NCBI GenBank assembly: GCA_017654935.2
Contig: CM065713.1
Span: forward strand, 22,300,872-22,364,871
Origin: Phymorhynchus buccinoides
Taxonomy: Eukaryota; Mollusca; Gastropoda; Neogastropoda; Raphitomidae
Length of the DNA stretch: 64,000 nt
Reading direction: 5' to 3'
Every line of letters begins with the position of its first letter. Positions within the stretch are counted from its first letter, which is position 1. This document shows positions 1 to 9,885 of the stretch, piece by piece. The position numbers were made by a program, and so were the translations under genes. The notes below the pieces were generated by a model. That model had not been told where the DNA came from and did not search any database. It saw only the letters and a list, made by a program, of their open reading frames with translations.

Positions 1-130
1 GCAATTCCACAATATTGCAGACAAAATATTTTCTGTAGCCAAGTAAGTTCAATGGACATTTTTGGCTCAAAGATGGCTGGTGGTGTATGGGGTGATACTC
101 ACAAAGAAGCCACAAAACAGCTAAGTCCCC

Positions 131-440
131 ATTACCACCAACCCCCCACCACCTACGACCTCAGGACTTGGTAGCCTCTTCTGCCTTGTCGTTCTCCTTC
201 CCCCAACCCTCTCCCTTACTCCGGACTCTTACCACCAACCCCCCACCACCTACGACCTCAGGACTTGGTAGCCTCTTCTGCCGTGTCGTTCTCCTTCCCC
301 CATACCTCTCCCAACCCTCTCCCTTACTCCGGACCATTACCACCAAGCCCCCACCACCTACGACCTCAGGACTTGGTAGCCTCTTCTGCCTTATCGTTCT
401 CCTCCCCCCATACCTCTCCCAACCCTCTCCCTTACTATAC
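131..440. repeat. Pyrimidine-rich minisatellite, 3 units of 97-108 bp
   Basis: Three direct copies carry the landmark AGGACTTGGTAGCC at about 163, 260 and 368. The spacing grows from 97 to 108 bp through a small insertion. Proline-rich reading frames on both strands come from the repeat and are not taken as genes. Bases 1-130 and 441-609 show nothing recognisable. Confidence 0.85.
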
Positions 441-613
441 TCCAGACTCTTACCATACTTCTTCCTAAACTTTCTCTGTATTTGACATGGGTGCAACTGT
501 TCCCCGTATACAAGGATTTCCTGTTTTTTAAATTTTTAACCAGAAAAGGAAGTTCCTTTTTTTCTAAATTTGTCAAATCTTTGTGTGTCTACTGTATTTT
601 TCAAACACTTTAA

Positions 614-857
614 CCCTTTCACCGCCGCCAGCCATATTTCAGCTCAAACTTTTCTTTTAAATTACCTGGGTAGAGAACAAAATCCATCTGCAGTACGGTA
701 TGGGGGATTCTTCTGTGACATATAAAATAAGGTCTATCCTTACTTCCCAAAACTAAGACAATAGGGTCTTTGGATAATAGACCCCAATGTGTTGCCTTTT
801 AGTGACATAGGTGTTAAATCACTGTGGGGCTAAAATGCGACTTTGGCGGTGAAAGGG
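614..857. mobile_element. piggyBac-like MITE (family P1) with TTAA target duplication
   Basis: The 244-bp element starts CCCTTTCACCGCC and ends GGCGGTGAAAGGG. It is flanked by TTAA at 610-613 and 858-861. TTAA duplication with CCC-starting inverted termini is the signature of the piggyBac superfamily. No transposase is present, so it is non-autonomous. Related copies lie near 49840-50508, 50546-51108 and 53783-54312. Confidence 0.8.
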
Positions 858-861
858 TTAA

Positions 862-1050
862 AGTAAGAATTTGTATAAATTGTGGAAAAAGCAAACTAAA
901 ATACCTTCATAAGTCAATTTTTGCTTCAGCTGCAGGGGGACATTACCCCTGGACCCCGACCTTTCAGGTTTTTTTTCATTTTGGGTAGTTGAGTTTATCT
1001 CTGATTCTTGCTACGTGGCTCAACATAAGAAAACCACGGGGTCATAAAAT
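862..1050. other. Non-coding sequence, nothing recognised
   Basis: No gene or repeat could be recognised in this AT-rich spacer. Confidence 0.4.
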
Positions 1051-1475
1051 GATGTGTTGCCATGCACGTTCGTAGCATGCGTGGAGGGGCCATGTTTTCC
1101 TGTTGCCATGAACGTTCGCAGAATGCGTGGAGGGGCCATGTTTTCCTGTTGCCATGCACGTTTGTAGCATGCGTGGAGGGGCCATGTTTTCCTGTTCCCA
1201 TCCACGTTTGTAGCATGCGTGGAGGGGACATGTTTTCCTGTTGCCATGCACGTTTGTAGCATGCGTGGAGGGGACATATTTTCCTGTTGCCATGCACGTT
1301 TGTAGCATGCGTGGTACTGGAGGGAACATGTTTTCCTGTTCCCATCCACGTTTGTAGCATGCGTGGAGGGGCCATGTTTTCCTGTTGCCATGCACGTTTG
1401 TAGCATGCGTGGAGGGGCCATGTTTTCCTGTTGCCATGCACATTCGCAGCATGCGTGGAGGGGAAATGTTTTCCT
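1051..1475. repeat. 46-bp minisatellite, about 9 units
   Basis: The unit contains GTTGCCATGCACGTTTGTAG and repeats every 46 bp from 1056. One unit has a short insertion near 1315. Because 46 is not a multiple of three, different frames stay open across it. The 130-165-residue frames on the - strand are repeat artefacts. Confidence 0.9.
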
Positions 1476-1734
1476 GCTTCAAAACTCAACGGAACTTTTT
1501 TTAAATTTCGATAAACGAATACTAGCTAATTTCTCAAAATAGATTGAAAATGTTGTATGCATATGCATATTTTGAAAAATAAATGAACTATTCAGTCGAT
1601 TTTGACAGCAATGTGAAATTAGATCTCGATTTTGAAATTAAAATGTTCACTTTTTGGGGAGACAAACACTGTGTATATAAAAACAGCAAAATGAAAGCAA
1701 CACTGTTAAAATCTGTTTTAAATTCGGAACTTTC

Positions 1735-1855
1735 CTGGTGTTGCACTGCCTCCGGGCAGTGCCTCCAGGATCGTTCTTACCATCTTCATATCTGCCAATG
1801 TCCCATATGTGTCTGTTTCAGACCGGAGGACGTTAAACAGATTTTTCTTCGCAAC
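1735..1855 (+). mobile_element. SINE family B, 3' part only
   Basis: This matches the 3' half of the SINE-B family (full copies at 5330-5537 and 11595-11816): the CTGCCTCCGGGCA box, then CCCATATG, the hairpin GTCTGTTTCAGAC and GGAGGACGTTAAAC. The 5' hairpin head is missing. Confidence 0.7.
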
Positions 1856-1972
1856 ACAAAACTGCTATCAAAACAAGGGCGTCGCCGAGCGGCAGACATG
1901 TCCGTCACCAGCAATGCCACGCACTTGCGACACCCCCCAGTAGCATAATTTTTGTGTGTGGGCCAACGCAAC

Positions 1973-1973
<1 letters not shown>

Positions 1974-2049
<76 letters not shown>
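1974..2049. repeat. (TC)n microsatellite
   Basis: A nearly pure CT dinucleotide run of about 76 bp. Confidence 0.95.
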
Positions 2050-2053
<4 letters not shown>

Positions 2054-2199
2054 GTGTTTGTGTGCTGTAATGTATTCTTAATATTACACCCCCTTTTATG
2101 TAAGAATGTGTTATACTCTTACTGTCACATCCTGACACAAAATTGGAAGGGATTTTGTCTGCTAGTTCACGAGATACAGCTTGAAGAATAAGCGCAGAG

Positions 2200-2740
2200 A
2201 AGGACATTTCAGTTTTCAAGGTCACACTTCAAGGTGAAGATCAGCATGGTGATAATTTATGCTCGGATGTGTTCTTCTCTAGGGCATACAGTACCACACA
2301 CAATCTGAAGCGCTTCTGTCAAGTACAAATGTGGAAAATATGGCTTAAAAACCCAATTTGTAGACCCCTACCACTTTCAAGGCCTACCGATCTTCTGGAC
2401 CGTGACCGTGATCGGTATGCCACCATCAGAACGGGCATAAGCCAAAGTACCTTCATGCCAAAGTTGGAGACTAACACCAACGGTGTGGGAGTTATGGCCC
2501 CTTAACGATTTTCGGGTTTCAATGTCGTACACCAAGGTCAAGATCACGACGGCAAAAAGTTTTGTGCGGATGCCTTCCTCTCATGGGGACACACCAGCAC
2601 ACACAATTTGACGCGATTCGGTCAAGCGGTTCGGGAGATATCCTTGGGACAGACAAAAGGGAAAAAATAAGAAAAAATACAAACCAGCCCATCGCAAAGT
2701 CCGATCACCTATGGTGACGGACAATAAAGACTATCAAGTA
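2200..2740. repeat. Probable dispersed repeat, unclassified
   Basis: The text has phrases such as GCGATTCGGTCAAGCGGTTC that resemble the repeat at 55735-56150 (GCGATTCGGTTAAGAAACGG). It looks like an ancient transposon relic. No intact frame is present. Confidence 0.4.
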
Positions 2741-2811
2741 CGCTGAAAGTAAAAAAGCAATCTATTTCTTGCTTTGGAAATCTTCTTGTGTGGTTTTGAA
2801 TTGTCAGGATG

Positions 2812-3381
2812 TTAAAGGTGGACTCTGACGGATGAGTTTTTGCAAGAAACAGGTCGAGATCACCAGAAAGACAGCCTTTTCAGGGATCGGAACACTCACT
2901 TTGCTCTGGTTTCCTAGAAAATAAACCGTCAAAACGGCGATTCCTCCTTGGCGGAGATGCCGGAGAGAGAAGCCATTTTGGATGGGGTGGGTGAAGGTCA
3001 CTCATTGTGGTTGAAGCGTTTTCTTTTTTTGTAGTGCAGTAAAAAAAAAAATGGAGCTGTTTCCTTTGTTGTGAGCGAAACGTCTTTAGATAATCTGTAA
3101 GCATATAAAAAAATAATTTAAAGAAGAAAAAAAAGGCTTGTATTGCGAACATTTCGTGCAAACGATTTGGTCTAAATGCAGACGGCCATTAGAAAAGAGA
3201 AGCCACACGCCTTCTCTTTGGGTGAAATAATTTGACTTCCAGCACCTCCGCCAAGGAGGAATCGCCGATTTGACTTCTAGGAAACCAGAGCAAAGTGAGT
3301 TGCAATCTCTGTAAAGGGTGTTTTCCTGGTGATCTGGACGTGCTTCTTACAAACACTCATCCGTCAGGGTGGCCCTTTAAA
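2812..3381. mobile_element. Non-autonomous DNA element family T1 with long terminal inverted repeats
   Basis: The ends TTAAAGGTGGACTCTGACGG and CCGTCAGGGTGGCCCTTTAAA are inverted to each other. The inner arms (CCTCCTTGGCGGAG against CTCCGCCAAGGAGG) continue the inversion for well over 100 bp. Other copies are 42741-43258 and 45378-45974, with an internal fragment at 12510-12730. No transposase frame is present. Confidence 0.8.
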
Positions 3382-3409
3382 GAGGATCCAATGCAAAAGT
3401 GATTGCAAT

Positions 3410-3830
3410 AGGAATTGTTCGGAAATAATTAAGGGGAGTAATTTCATGGTGTGTCGGAGTGATCTCGCCTAATTCAATCGGTCAAACAGGGGAAGTTACT
3501 CTACCATCAGGTGGATCCCCAGCTCTCGCCTCGTATGCTTGAGTAGACTTACATCACTTAGAGCACCGTGCGTCATTCTAAAATTGATGTCATTTATGTT
3601 TTAACGTCACATTTAGCAAGTTTTATCAGTTTATGGGTATACTGGCCACCCATAATTGTTCGTGTTTTTCAGTTTTTAATGTTTGCAAGTCGCTGACTCG
3701 CATCCTGCGGTTTCAAGCTTCGACACCAATGTTGCATTGTTGCTATGGTATTAGACCGAGTAATGGAGGTAAGCAACTCTAATTCTTACGAAGTGCTCTC
3801 CCTTATTTTTTTCTCCGAAAATCGTCTTTT
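3410..3830 (+). repeat. Dispersed repeat family R3 (about 400 bp)
   Basis: The sequence from GGAATTGTTCGGAAATAATT to GTGCTCTCCC recurs at 13633-14030 (same strand) and 37345-37715 (inverted), with a partial copy at 47815-47940. The class is unknown and no coding frame is present. Confidence 0.75.
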
Positions 3831-4230
3831 AATATAAGTGTTCTTGCTGGGTTGGGTTTTTTTTATCCAAAGATGCCTCGGACAGTTTCAACTAAGAACA
3901 TGTTCCATACCAACCCGTTTTGAGATGATAAGGATGGTATCATTTTGAGATGATAACATACTACACGTACAACATCTCTATTCCGGCGCAAAGCAGCATT
4001 CACAAACAATGAATCCAGTTGTCTGTCAAACTGCCTATTTCACGAAAATGGATGTCTTTTCCATCATTTAACATTTCTTTCTTTTTTTCTGCTTCTTCGC
4101 CTTCTTTTATATTCTTCAACGTTTTGGGGGTTTTTTGTTCTATTTTTATTTCTTGTTGTTTATTCCTTTTTTCCTCATTCACTGCTTTTATTTTTGTAGT
4201 AGCAAAAAGAAAATCTAAGCTATAATTATA
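3831..4230. other. AT-rich non-coding spacer
   Basis: Nothing recognisable. A T-rich stretch at 4060-4200 keeps short frames open on both strands, but with low-complexity composition. Confidence 0.4.
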
Positions 4231-4238
4231 AGCAACGA

Positions 4239-4576
4239 TGGACTTGGACTAAGGCTGTGTCAGACCAATTGACATAGGCTAGAACACCAAGGCTACATCA
4301 AAATGTTGTTATGCTATGCATAGTTATGCGAGGATTGTCTTTAGCCATGGCAAGCTCCTAACATAACATCATCAGTCTAAAAAAAATTCTCCGCCGTTAG
4401 GAGAATGTTGTTGTGGCTATTACCCATGTGGCGGGGTAATCAAAAAATTTTTACGGTGCACACAAAATCGTAATGTTCTCATCCCTAGCTGGTGCATGTG
4501 TGTACCATAGTGTTCAAGTGCTTCGGCTGTTGGGATGATCCCTGGAGTCTTTAAGCCAGGGTACGACAACAACAAC
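4239..4576 (+). mobile_element. SINE family A with target-site duplication
   Basis: A 338-bp element ends in a CAA-rich tail and is flanked by AGCAACGA at 4231-4238 and 4577-4584. A second copy at 50566-50883 shares the body (GGCTGTGTCAGACC, GGGATGATCCCTGGAGTCTT) and has its own duplication. The tail and duplications indicate retroposition by a partner LINE. No tRNA-like head was recognised. Confidence 0.75.
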
Positions 4577-4705
4577 AGCAACGAAATAATGCAAGGCAAT
4601 CTAGAGATGTCCAATGATTCACCGAGTGTGGTCCATGTCGGCTCACTGTCTTTCACAACGTTACAGACGGCGAGGTTTTTCACGGGCACACTAAGCTTCT
4701 GTAGT

Positions 4706-5110
4706 TTGTTTATTGTTTGTGGCTCAAGCCACAAGCCTATAACTCACTTTGTCGGTCGGTCGGTCTGTCGTTCCAAAATTGTCGCACATTTTGACAAAAT
4801 GTCGCACTTCAAATCGAGGCTACACTTCAAAATTAATTGAGGCCGCTCTTTAAAATGATGTATTTCAAAAGCGTACAAAATAATAAACATACGTAATACA
4901 GACACTACAACGGTGCTTCTTTTGATGAGTATAAGTAGGATACATAGTTTTAAATGTTTTCCAAAAGATATAAAAAGTTACGAAATGGTGCAGAGATAAC
5001 ATTCTGGTTTACAGATTAAAATTATCGAAAAGCCAGGGGAGGTAACTCATGATTGGAGTGGTAAAACTAGACCGCGGGCCACAAACTATTGCGATTTTCG
5101 CGCTTGTTAC
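4706..5110 (-). mobile_element. Dispersed element family F5
   Basis: This copy is inverted relative to those at 11285-11905, 36200-36665 and 40340-40905. Landmarks are GTTTGTGGCTCAAGCCACAA at one end, the GGTCGGTCGGTCTGTCG stretch, and GCGATTTTCGCGCTTG at the other end. It is non-coding and probably a non-autonomous DNA element. Confidence 0.7.
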
Positions 5111-5705
5111 AAATTAATCCGCAAAAGTTAACGAACATCAGCTGCAAACTAATCAAGAAAAGTTAACAACCATGAGCTTCTGTAGTTTGTTTATTACAAA
5201 TTAATCCGCAAAAGTTAACAAACATCAGGTTCTGTAGTTTATTACAAACTAATCCACAAAAGTTAACAACCACTAGCTTCTGTAGTTTGATTATTACAAA
5301 CTAATCCACAAAAGTTAACAACCATTAGCACACTTGTGGCGGTGCCATAGCCGATGAGGTTTAACCGAGGCGTGGTCATCGCTACAGCTATCTGTATTAA
5401 TAAAAAAATCGGGACTTTACTGGTTTCGTACTGCCTCCGGGCATTGCCTCCAGTATTGTTCCAACCATATTTGTATTTACAAATGTCCCATATGTGTCTG
5501 ATTCAGACCAAGAGGACGTAAAACTCCATTTTCTCTCTAACAACCATTAGCTTCTGTAGTTTGTTTATTACAAACTAATCCACAAAAGTTAACAACCATT
5601 AGCTTCTGTAGTTTGCTTATTACAAATTAATCCACAAAAGTTGAGAACCACGAGCTTCTGTAGTTTGTTTATTACAAATGTATTAATCCACAAAAGTTAA
5701 AAGCA
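5105..5705. repeat. Degenerate 52-60-bp tandem array split by a SINE
   Basis: The unit includes AAAAGTTAACAACC, AGCTTCTGTAGTTTG and TTATTACAAACTAATCC, about eight times. The SINE-B copy at 5330-5537 lies in the middle. The array starts at the terminus of the adjoining F5 copy and repeats part of it. Confidence 0.75.
5330..5537 (+). mobile_element. SINE family B, complete copy
   Basis: Modules in order: a 5' head that can fold (GCGGTGCCAT to CGCTAC, enclosing GCCGATGAGG), the central CTGCCTCCGGGCATTGCC box, then the 3' domain CCCATATG, hairpin GTCTGATTCAGAC and AAGAGGACGTAAAAC. It is bounded by TAACAACCATTAGC at 5316-5329 and 5538-5551. The host is itself a tandem repeat, so these direct repeats are weaker proof than at 11595-11816. 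Confidence 0.75.
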
Positions 5706-6156
5706 TTCGATTTGTTTGGACGAATGAGTCTGGTCACGTGATTAGGACAAACACAAAATCAGAGTGCTAGGCCTAGTTTATGCAAACAAGTTTCTCGACC
5801 CCTTCGGCCTTTTCAGTCTTGCCTTTCTTAGCGAACATTGAGCACTATTTTAGCAACTTTTTGATCTAATTGTTTTTTGATTGTCGTTGTTACTAACACC
5901 AAAGACACTGTAATGGGAATAAGACAGACAAGCGGCCATTTTCCCCTATATGAGTAGTGAGGACAGAAACCCTGATTATGCCCCCCTTGAACCATGAACA
6001 TCATCAGTAATATAACACTGATTGTTACTGTTTCGTAGATTTTCTGGCCGTATTTGCAGCTTCCTTACCTTACTTTGTCTTCAGGAAAACAGAAAAAGGT
6101 TTTGCCCAAGTACTCAAATGTGAATCTCATAGATATATTTTGTACAAAACGTCGAT
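5706..6156. other. Non-coding spacer with one arm of an inverted repeat
   Basis: A segment of about 30 bp around 5903-5935 (AGACACTGTAATGGGAATAA) is the reverse complement of 6243-6275. The latter lies inside the putative exon at 6157-6342. Confidence 0.4.
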
Positions 6157-6422
6157 TCAAATTCCAGTCTTTGGATAGAGCCGGCATTTCTTAATGGGAT
6201 CACGAACGATAACCCAATCAGCCCAGCTCGCCGTGACTCTCCAGTTGTCTGTCTTATTCCCATTACAGTGTCTTTGCCACATCATCGTGAAACTCGGAAT
6301 GTAGATCAAAAGATTAAGCTTTGAAATAATATGTTTCAATCCCTGCAGAAAAACAAATATAAAACAGCAGTGAAAACTGAAAACCGGACACATACGTACC
6401 TTAACCATTATGGCCATATGGC
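6157..6422 (-). CDS. Candidate two-exon ORF of unknown function
   Basis: Exons would be 6422-6400 (23 nt, first ATG at 6417-6415) and 6342-6157. The small exon is preceded by a pyrimidine-rich tract ending CCCAG and followed by the strong donor AAG|GTACGTA. The large exon follows TTTGTTTTTCTGCAG. Spliced, they give about 67 residues ending in a stop at 6157: MAIMVK joined to a 61-residue part rich in Trp, Arg and Lys with two Cys. I do not recognise the family. The inverted repeat with 5903-5935 warns that part of this could be repeat-derived. Upstream exons, if any, were not found. Confidence 0.3.
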
Positions 6423-6477
6423 CTGGGAACACAGAAGAAATCCAGATAGACCATGACAAAGGGAATGAAGAAGGCCA

Positions 6478-6800
6478 ATGGTAGGTACCATCTGGATTTC
6501 ACCCAACGTGATCATCAAATTCTCCTGTAGAGTAGGCATAAAGGATATCAAGATTTTAGTCGCTGGAGTAGGCCTACTAGATATACAGACACTATTTGAA
6601 CAACTCTGTGTGTGTGTCCTTCTGTTTGTTCATCATGTAACTCACGAACCAGTGTACAGAATCGCTTCAAATTTTATGTGGTGATGTATCACGGTACAAG
6701 GGTGAAGGGTCCCATAGAACATTTGTAACCGTGGTGACCTTGGAGTTTGACCTTAAAAACCGGTCAGAAGTAGTAGTAACTAAAGGGTAGTAATTAGGGA
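6478..6800. other. Intergenic, possibly repeat-derived
   Basis: The segment around 6640-6760 (CGCTTCAAATTTTATGTGGTGATG) has the style of decayed dispersed repeats. No gene was recognised. Confidence 0.3.
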
Positions 6801-6866
6801 ATGAATGGCTGGACTGGTTTTTCACTGGTTACTTCCCTTGAATCCTAAATCTGAGTGAAAGAGAGG

Positions 6867-7001
<135 letters not shown>

Positions 7002-7039
7002 TGTGTGAAGCGTAGCGAGTAGGACTTCTAGTCAGACAT

Positions 7040-7345
7040 AAAAGATATACGCTTCTTCTTCTTCCGCTAGGAAGCCAACTTCAACAGGCTGAAGATTATG
7101 TTGCACTTAGAGGGTAAGCTGTACGAAAATAAGAATTTTGATATTAGAAAGCAGAGATAAATGTGGAGACAGAGAGAATGAATGAGAGAGAGGGAGAGAA
7201 TGGACCATAGACCTTTATTTCGGACTATCCGGGCAAGACCAATCCAGCTAGCGAAGCGCTCACTCCCTGGCCCGGGGGCGAACCCCGACCGACCGGCGCA
7301 GCTCCTGCCCTTCATTTAGCCCTACTTGACCGCTAGTAGTTCCCT
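7040..7345. repeat. Probable SINE or repeat relic
   Basis: The AGCCAACTTCAACAGGCTGAAG segment recurs near 57780 as AGCCAACTTCATCACGCTGAAG, in both cases beside a (CTT)n tract. The part around 7260-7300 contains a Pol III B-box-like GGGGTTCGCCCCC on the - strand, but no full tRNA fold. Confidence 0.35.
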
Positions 7346-7502
7346 GGTTTAAATGCGAGGTTGGGGCAAGGGGGGGAGGGGGAGGTGGCTGGGGCAGGGA
7401 AGTAAATATAATGTTTTACGTCCTCCCGGCCTAAGCCATATGGGACATTTCTTTTTACTTTAGATTTTGGGAAGTAAGGGGGGGGAAGGCGAAAGGCGAA
7501 AA

Positions 7503-7697
7503 TGGTGTTTTACGTCCTCTTGGTCTGAATCAGACACATATGGGACATTTGTAAATACAAATATGGTGGAAACAGTACTGGAGGCAATGCCCGGAGGCAG
7601 TACGAAACCAGTAAAGTCCCGATTTTTTTATTAATACAGATAGCTGTAGCGGTGACCACGCCTCGGTTAAACCTCATCGGCTATGGCACCGCCACAA
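7503..7697 (-). mobile_element. SINE family B, full copy
   Basis: Inverted copy of the 5330-5537 element: reverse complements of GACGTAAAACACC, the GTCTGATTCAGAC hairpin, the CTGCCTCCGGGCA box and the GGCGGTGCCATAGCC head all appear in order. A separate 3' domain remnant (CATATGGCTTAGGCCG GGAGGACGTAAAAC on the - strand) lies just left at about 7415-7450. Confidence 0.8.
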
Positions 7698-7699
7698 GA

Positions 7700-8420
7700 T
7701 CGATATATAGATAAAAGTGGGGAAGGGACATGAAAAAAATATTTTATTATCTGCTGTAATTTTCTTTTAATATTATAAATATTTATCTTGAGTAAGGGTC
7801 AAGTTTGTTTTTAGGAACCATGGCTCGCACGAGACTACTCTAAATTATAATATATTTCTTTTGATATAAAATATTAGATAAAAACTTCTAGCTGTACCTC
7901 TCTGAGCAAGAGCAAATGATTAAAATTTTCAGGACCACTTTTTTAAAACAAGTTTCATAAAATTCAAGTAAGGTCTAAAGAGACGGGGGAAAATATTTAC
8001 ATCTCTTTTTTTTATTCTTCAAAATTGTCTCGTTTAAAAGATTTCCGCTTGATGCTGAAAACAATTTGTACACGTTAACAGGGCTTTTAGATTTTACGTC
8101 GTTAAATGTTTTTCTAAGAATTGAATAAGTCAGGAGAAGCGAGGGTCCCTATATTAATCAAAATTTACAAACCAAAACGACCTCGGACTCAAAAAGGCGC
8201 TGAAACATATTTTGGCCGAGTCCGGGTAGAAAAAAGTTTTTGTACAAAAGAAGAATCATTGTACTGAGGGGGGGAAGCAAAAAAAAAATCAATAGAGGCC
8301 ATCCACCTGTTCCTTATGTTCTATCTAAAGGGACCCTGCTTATCAAATTGTATCTCAAAATTATGTACATTTTTTGTTAAAAACAATTTATTGTTAAAAT
8401 ATCTTTAAAATTAATCAATT
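7700..8420. other. AT-rich intergenic DNA
   Basis: No gene or repeat could be assigned. A short inverted pair (CCTCGGACTC and GCCGAGTCCGG) lies at 8180-8228. Confidence 0.4.
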
Positions 8421-8717
8421 TTATAACTGGTGACTATACTGACGGGGCTGGTTAACGAATCTTACTTGTTTGGGCCGGAGGGAAGGAGGTAGAGGGACCC
8501 CTCCTCCCCGACCGAAACAGTGGTAGGGCGTCGCTATATGGGTCGGCAGGGAAGTTTGATGGAGGTGTTTATGGAGGGCTGATTTGAATGCCTCCAATGA
8601 CTGGGTGGTGGCAACTTGCTGAGGGAGGCTGTTCCATAGTGATAGTGTGTGGGGGAAAGAAGGTGGCCTTGCGGTATTGGGTTCTGTGGCTGGGAATGTC
8701 ATAGACGGCAGAGTGTG
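8421..8717 (-). mobile_element. LINE 3'-end fragment (jockey/CR1-type ORF2 C-terminus)
   Basis: The - strand frame contains LSLWNSLPQQVATTQSLEAF and KSALHKHLHQ. This is the usual C-terminal tail of ORF2 in CR1/jockey-type LINEs, after the reverse transcriptase. The same family appears at 18594-19960 and 27400-28260. The element is 5' truncated and interrupted on its right by a second LINE. Confidence 0.7.
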
Positions 8718-9310
8718 TAAGTAGTAGTAGTAGTAATTAGGGCTAGAAGTGGGCCTCGCGGCCCTTTTACGCCCTTTCTCGTTTGTGATTTTGATTTGTT
8801 TCAGGGTGGCCTGCTTTCTACAGCTAAACTATAAAATGTAACAACAAATATGGAATGGACTTTTTCTTCTTTTTGTTTTTCTCTTTTTTTTTATTAATCG
8901 AAAGTAGTAGGGGAAGACGGGGTAAAAAGCGCATGGGCGGGTAAGAAGCCCACCCCAATTATCTCATGAAATAAAGAAAAGTTCATTCAAATTTGCCCAT
9001 GAGACGAATGCTAGACATTAACGCTCGTCTCATGGGCAAAATGAGGCTGAAATTTGCTTCATTTCATGAGATAATTGGGGTGGGCTTCTTACCCGCCCAT
9101 GCGCTTTTTACCCCGTCTTCCCCTAGCCAAAATTTTTGACATCATTGTCTTTGTCCAGAAGGTTTTTGAATATATTTATGTTAGGTGCAGCCTTAATGTT
9201 AGTTGACAAATTATTCCAGTATTGAACAACTCGGTTAGAAAAGTAAAGCTTGCGAATGTTAGTAACTGATCGTCTTAAAAATAACTTCTATGTACTATTT
9301 CGTGTCATGT
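8718..9310 (-). mobile_element. 5'-truncated LINE with a MITE in its 3' UTR
   Basis: On the - strand 9310-9126 encodes an ORF2 C-terminus (SNRVVQYWNNL, then FKNLLDKDNDVKNFG and a stop). The 3' UTR continues at 8909-8718 after the MITE at 8910-9123. It ends with GGGCGTAAAAGGGCCGCGAG and a (TAC)n tail. A related fragment lies at 58503-58790. The TAC tail abuts the other LINE at 8717, consistent with insertion into it. Confidence 0.7.
8910..9123. mobile_element. Foldback MITE family FB1, TA-flanked
   Basis: The ends GGGGAAGACGGGGTAAAAAG and CTTTTTACCCCGTCTTCCCC start arms of about 90-100 bp that make nearly the whole 214-bp element one hairpin. TA lies at 8908-8909 and 9124-9125, as in Tc1/mariner-type insertions. 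This is one of nine copies in the window. Confidence 0.85.
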
Positions 9311-9365
9311 TTGTGATACTTAGGGGAAAAAATATAAAACAAGTTGTTGGTTTTTACTTTTAGCT

Positions 9366-9391
9366 CTGTGTGTTTGTGTGTGTGTGTGTGT

Positions 9392-9478
<87 letters not shown>
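9366..9478. repeat. (GT)n microsatellite
   Basis: About 113 bp of GT with one interruption near 9391. Confidence 0.95.
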
Positions 9479-9482
<4 letters not shown>

Positions 9483-9708
9483 CTAGTGTTTATTTTGCAT
9501 TGTAATTTAATACTATATTTATTTGTTTATTCATTTATACTAAAAAAAGTGTGCGAAAAGTTTGATTTTGGATGAGAGTTTGTAAATGATATGTTTCGTA
9601 TTATGTTTGTTTTATGTGCATGCCAGACAAAGATTTTCTTTATCTTTTTAAAAGACAATCATAATTTTGATTGATTGATTGTAACTGGTGATCTTTCTTT
9701 CGTACACA

Positions 9709-9885
9709 ATGCAAACTAAAGTCAAGGGGGATAAGCCAGACGATACTGTCACAAATGGAACAACGTGCGGTGATAGTACCTTCTGGGGAAAATGCCTCTC
9801 GAATTACACACATCCAAATTGGTTTAAGCAACTTTGTATTCAATGTCAAGTAGTACATATACAACAAAATATCATTTTATTATAA
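9709..9885 (+). CDS. Short Cys-rich ORF, possible exon (hypothetical)
   Basis: From the ATG at 9709 the frame encodes 58 residues to a stop at 9883-9885. A compact part has four Cys, two Trp and an N-glycosylation motif (NYT). The spacing FWGKC...NWF...C-x2-C is faintly like a ShKT-type domain but lacks two of its six Cys. No signal peptide is visible. The reading could leave the exon at a GT just after the last Cys (CAA|GTAGTAC). It may be a chance ORF. Confidence 0.25.
   Translation: MQTKVKGDKPDDTVTNGTTCGDSTFWGKCLSNYTHPNWFKQLCIQCQVVHIQQNIILL

Noticed and set aside
1020..1489. Three overlapping - strand frames of 130-165 residues
   Set aside because: A 46-bp repeat opens all frames. The residues simply repeat.
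7250..7310. A second tRNA on the - strand
   Set aside because: Only a B-box-like GGGGTTCGCCCCC is present. No A box at proper spacing and no cloverleaf.
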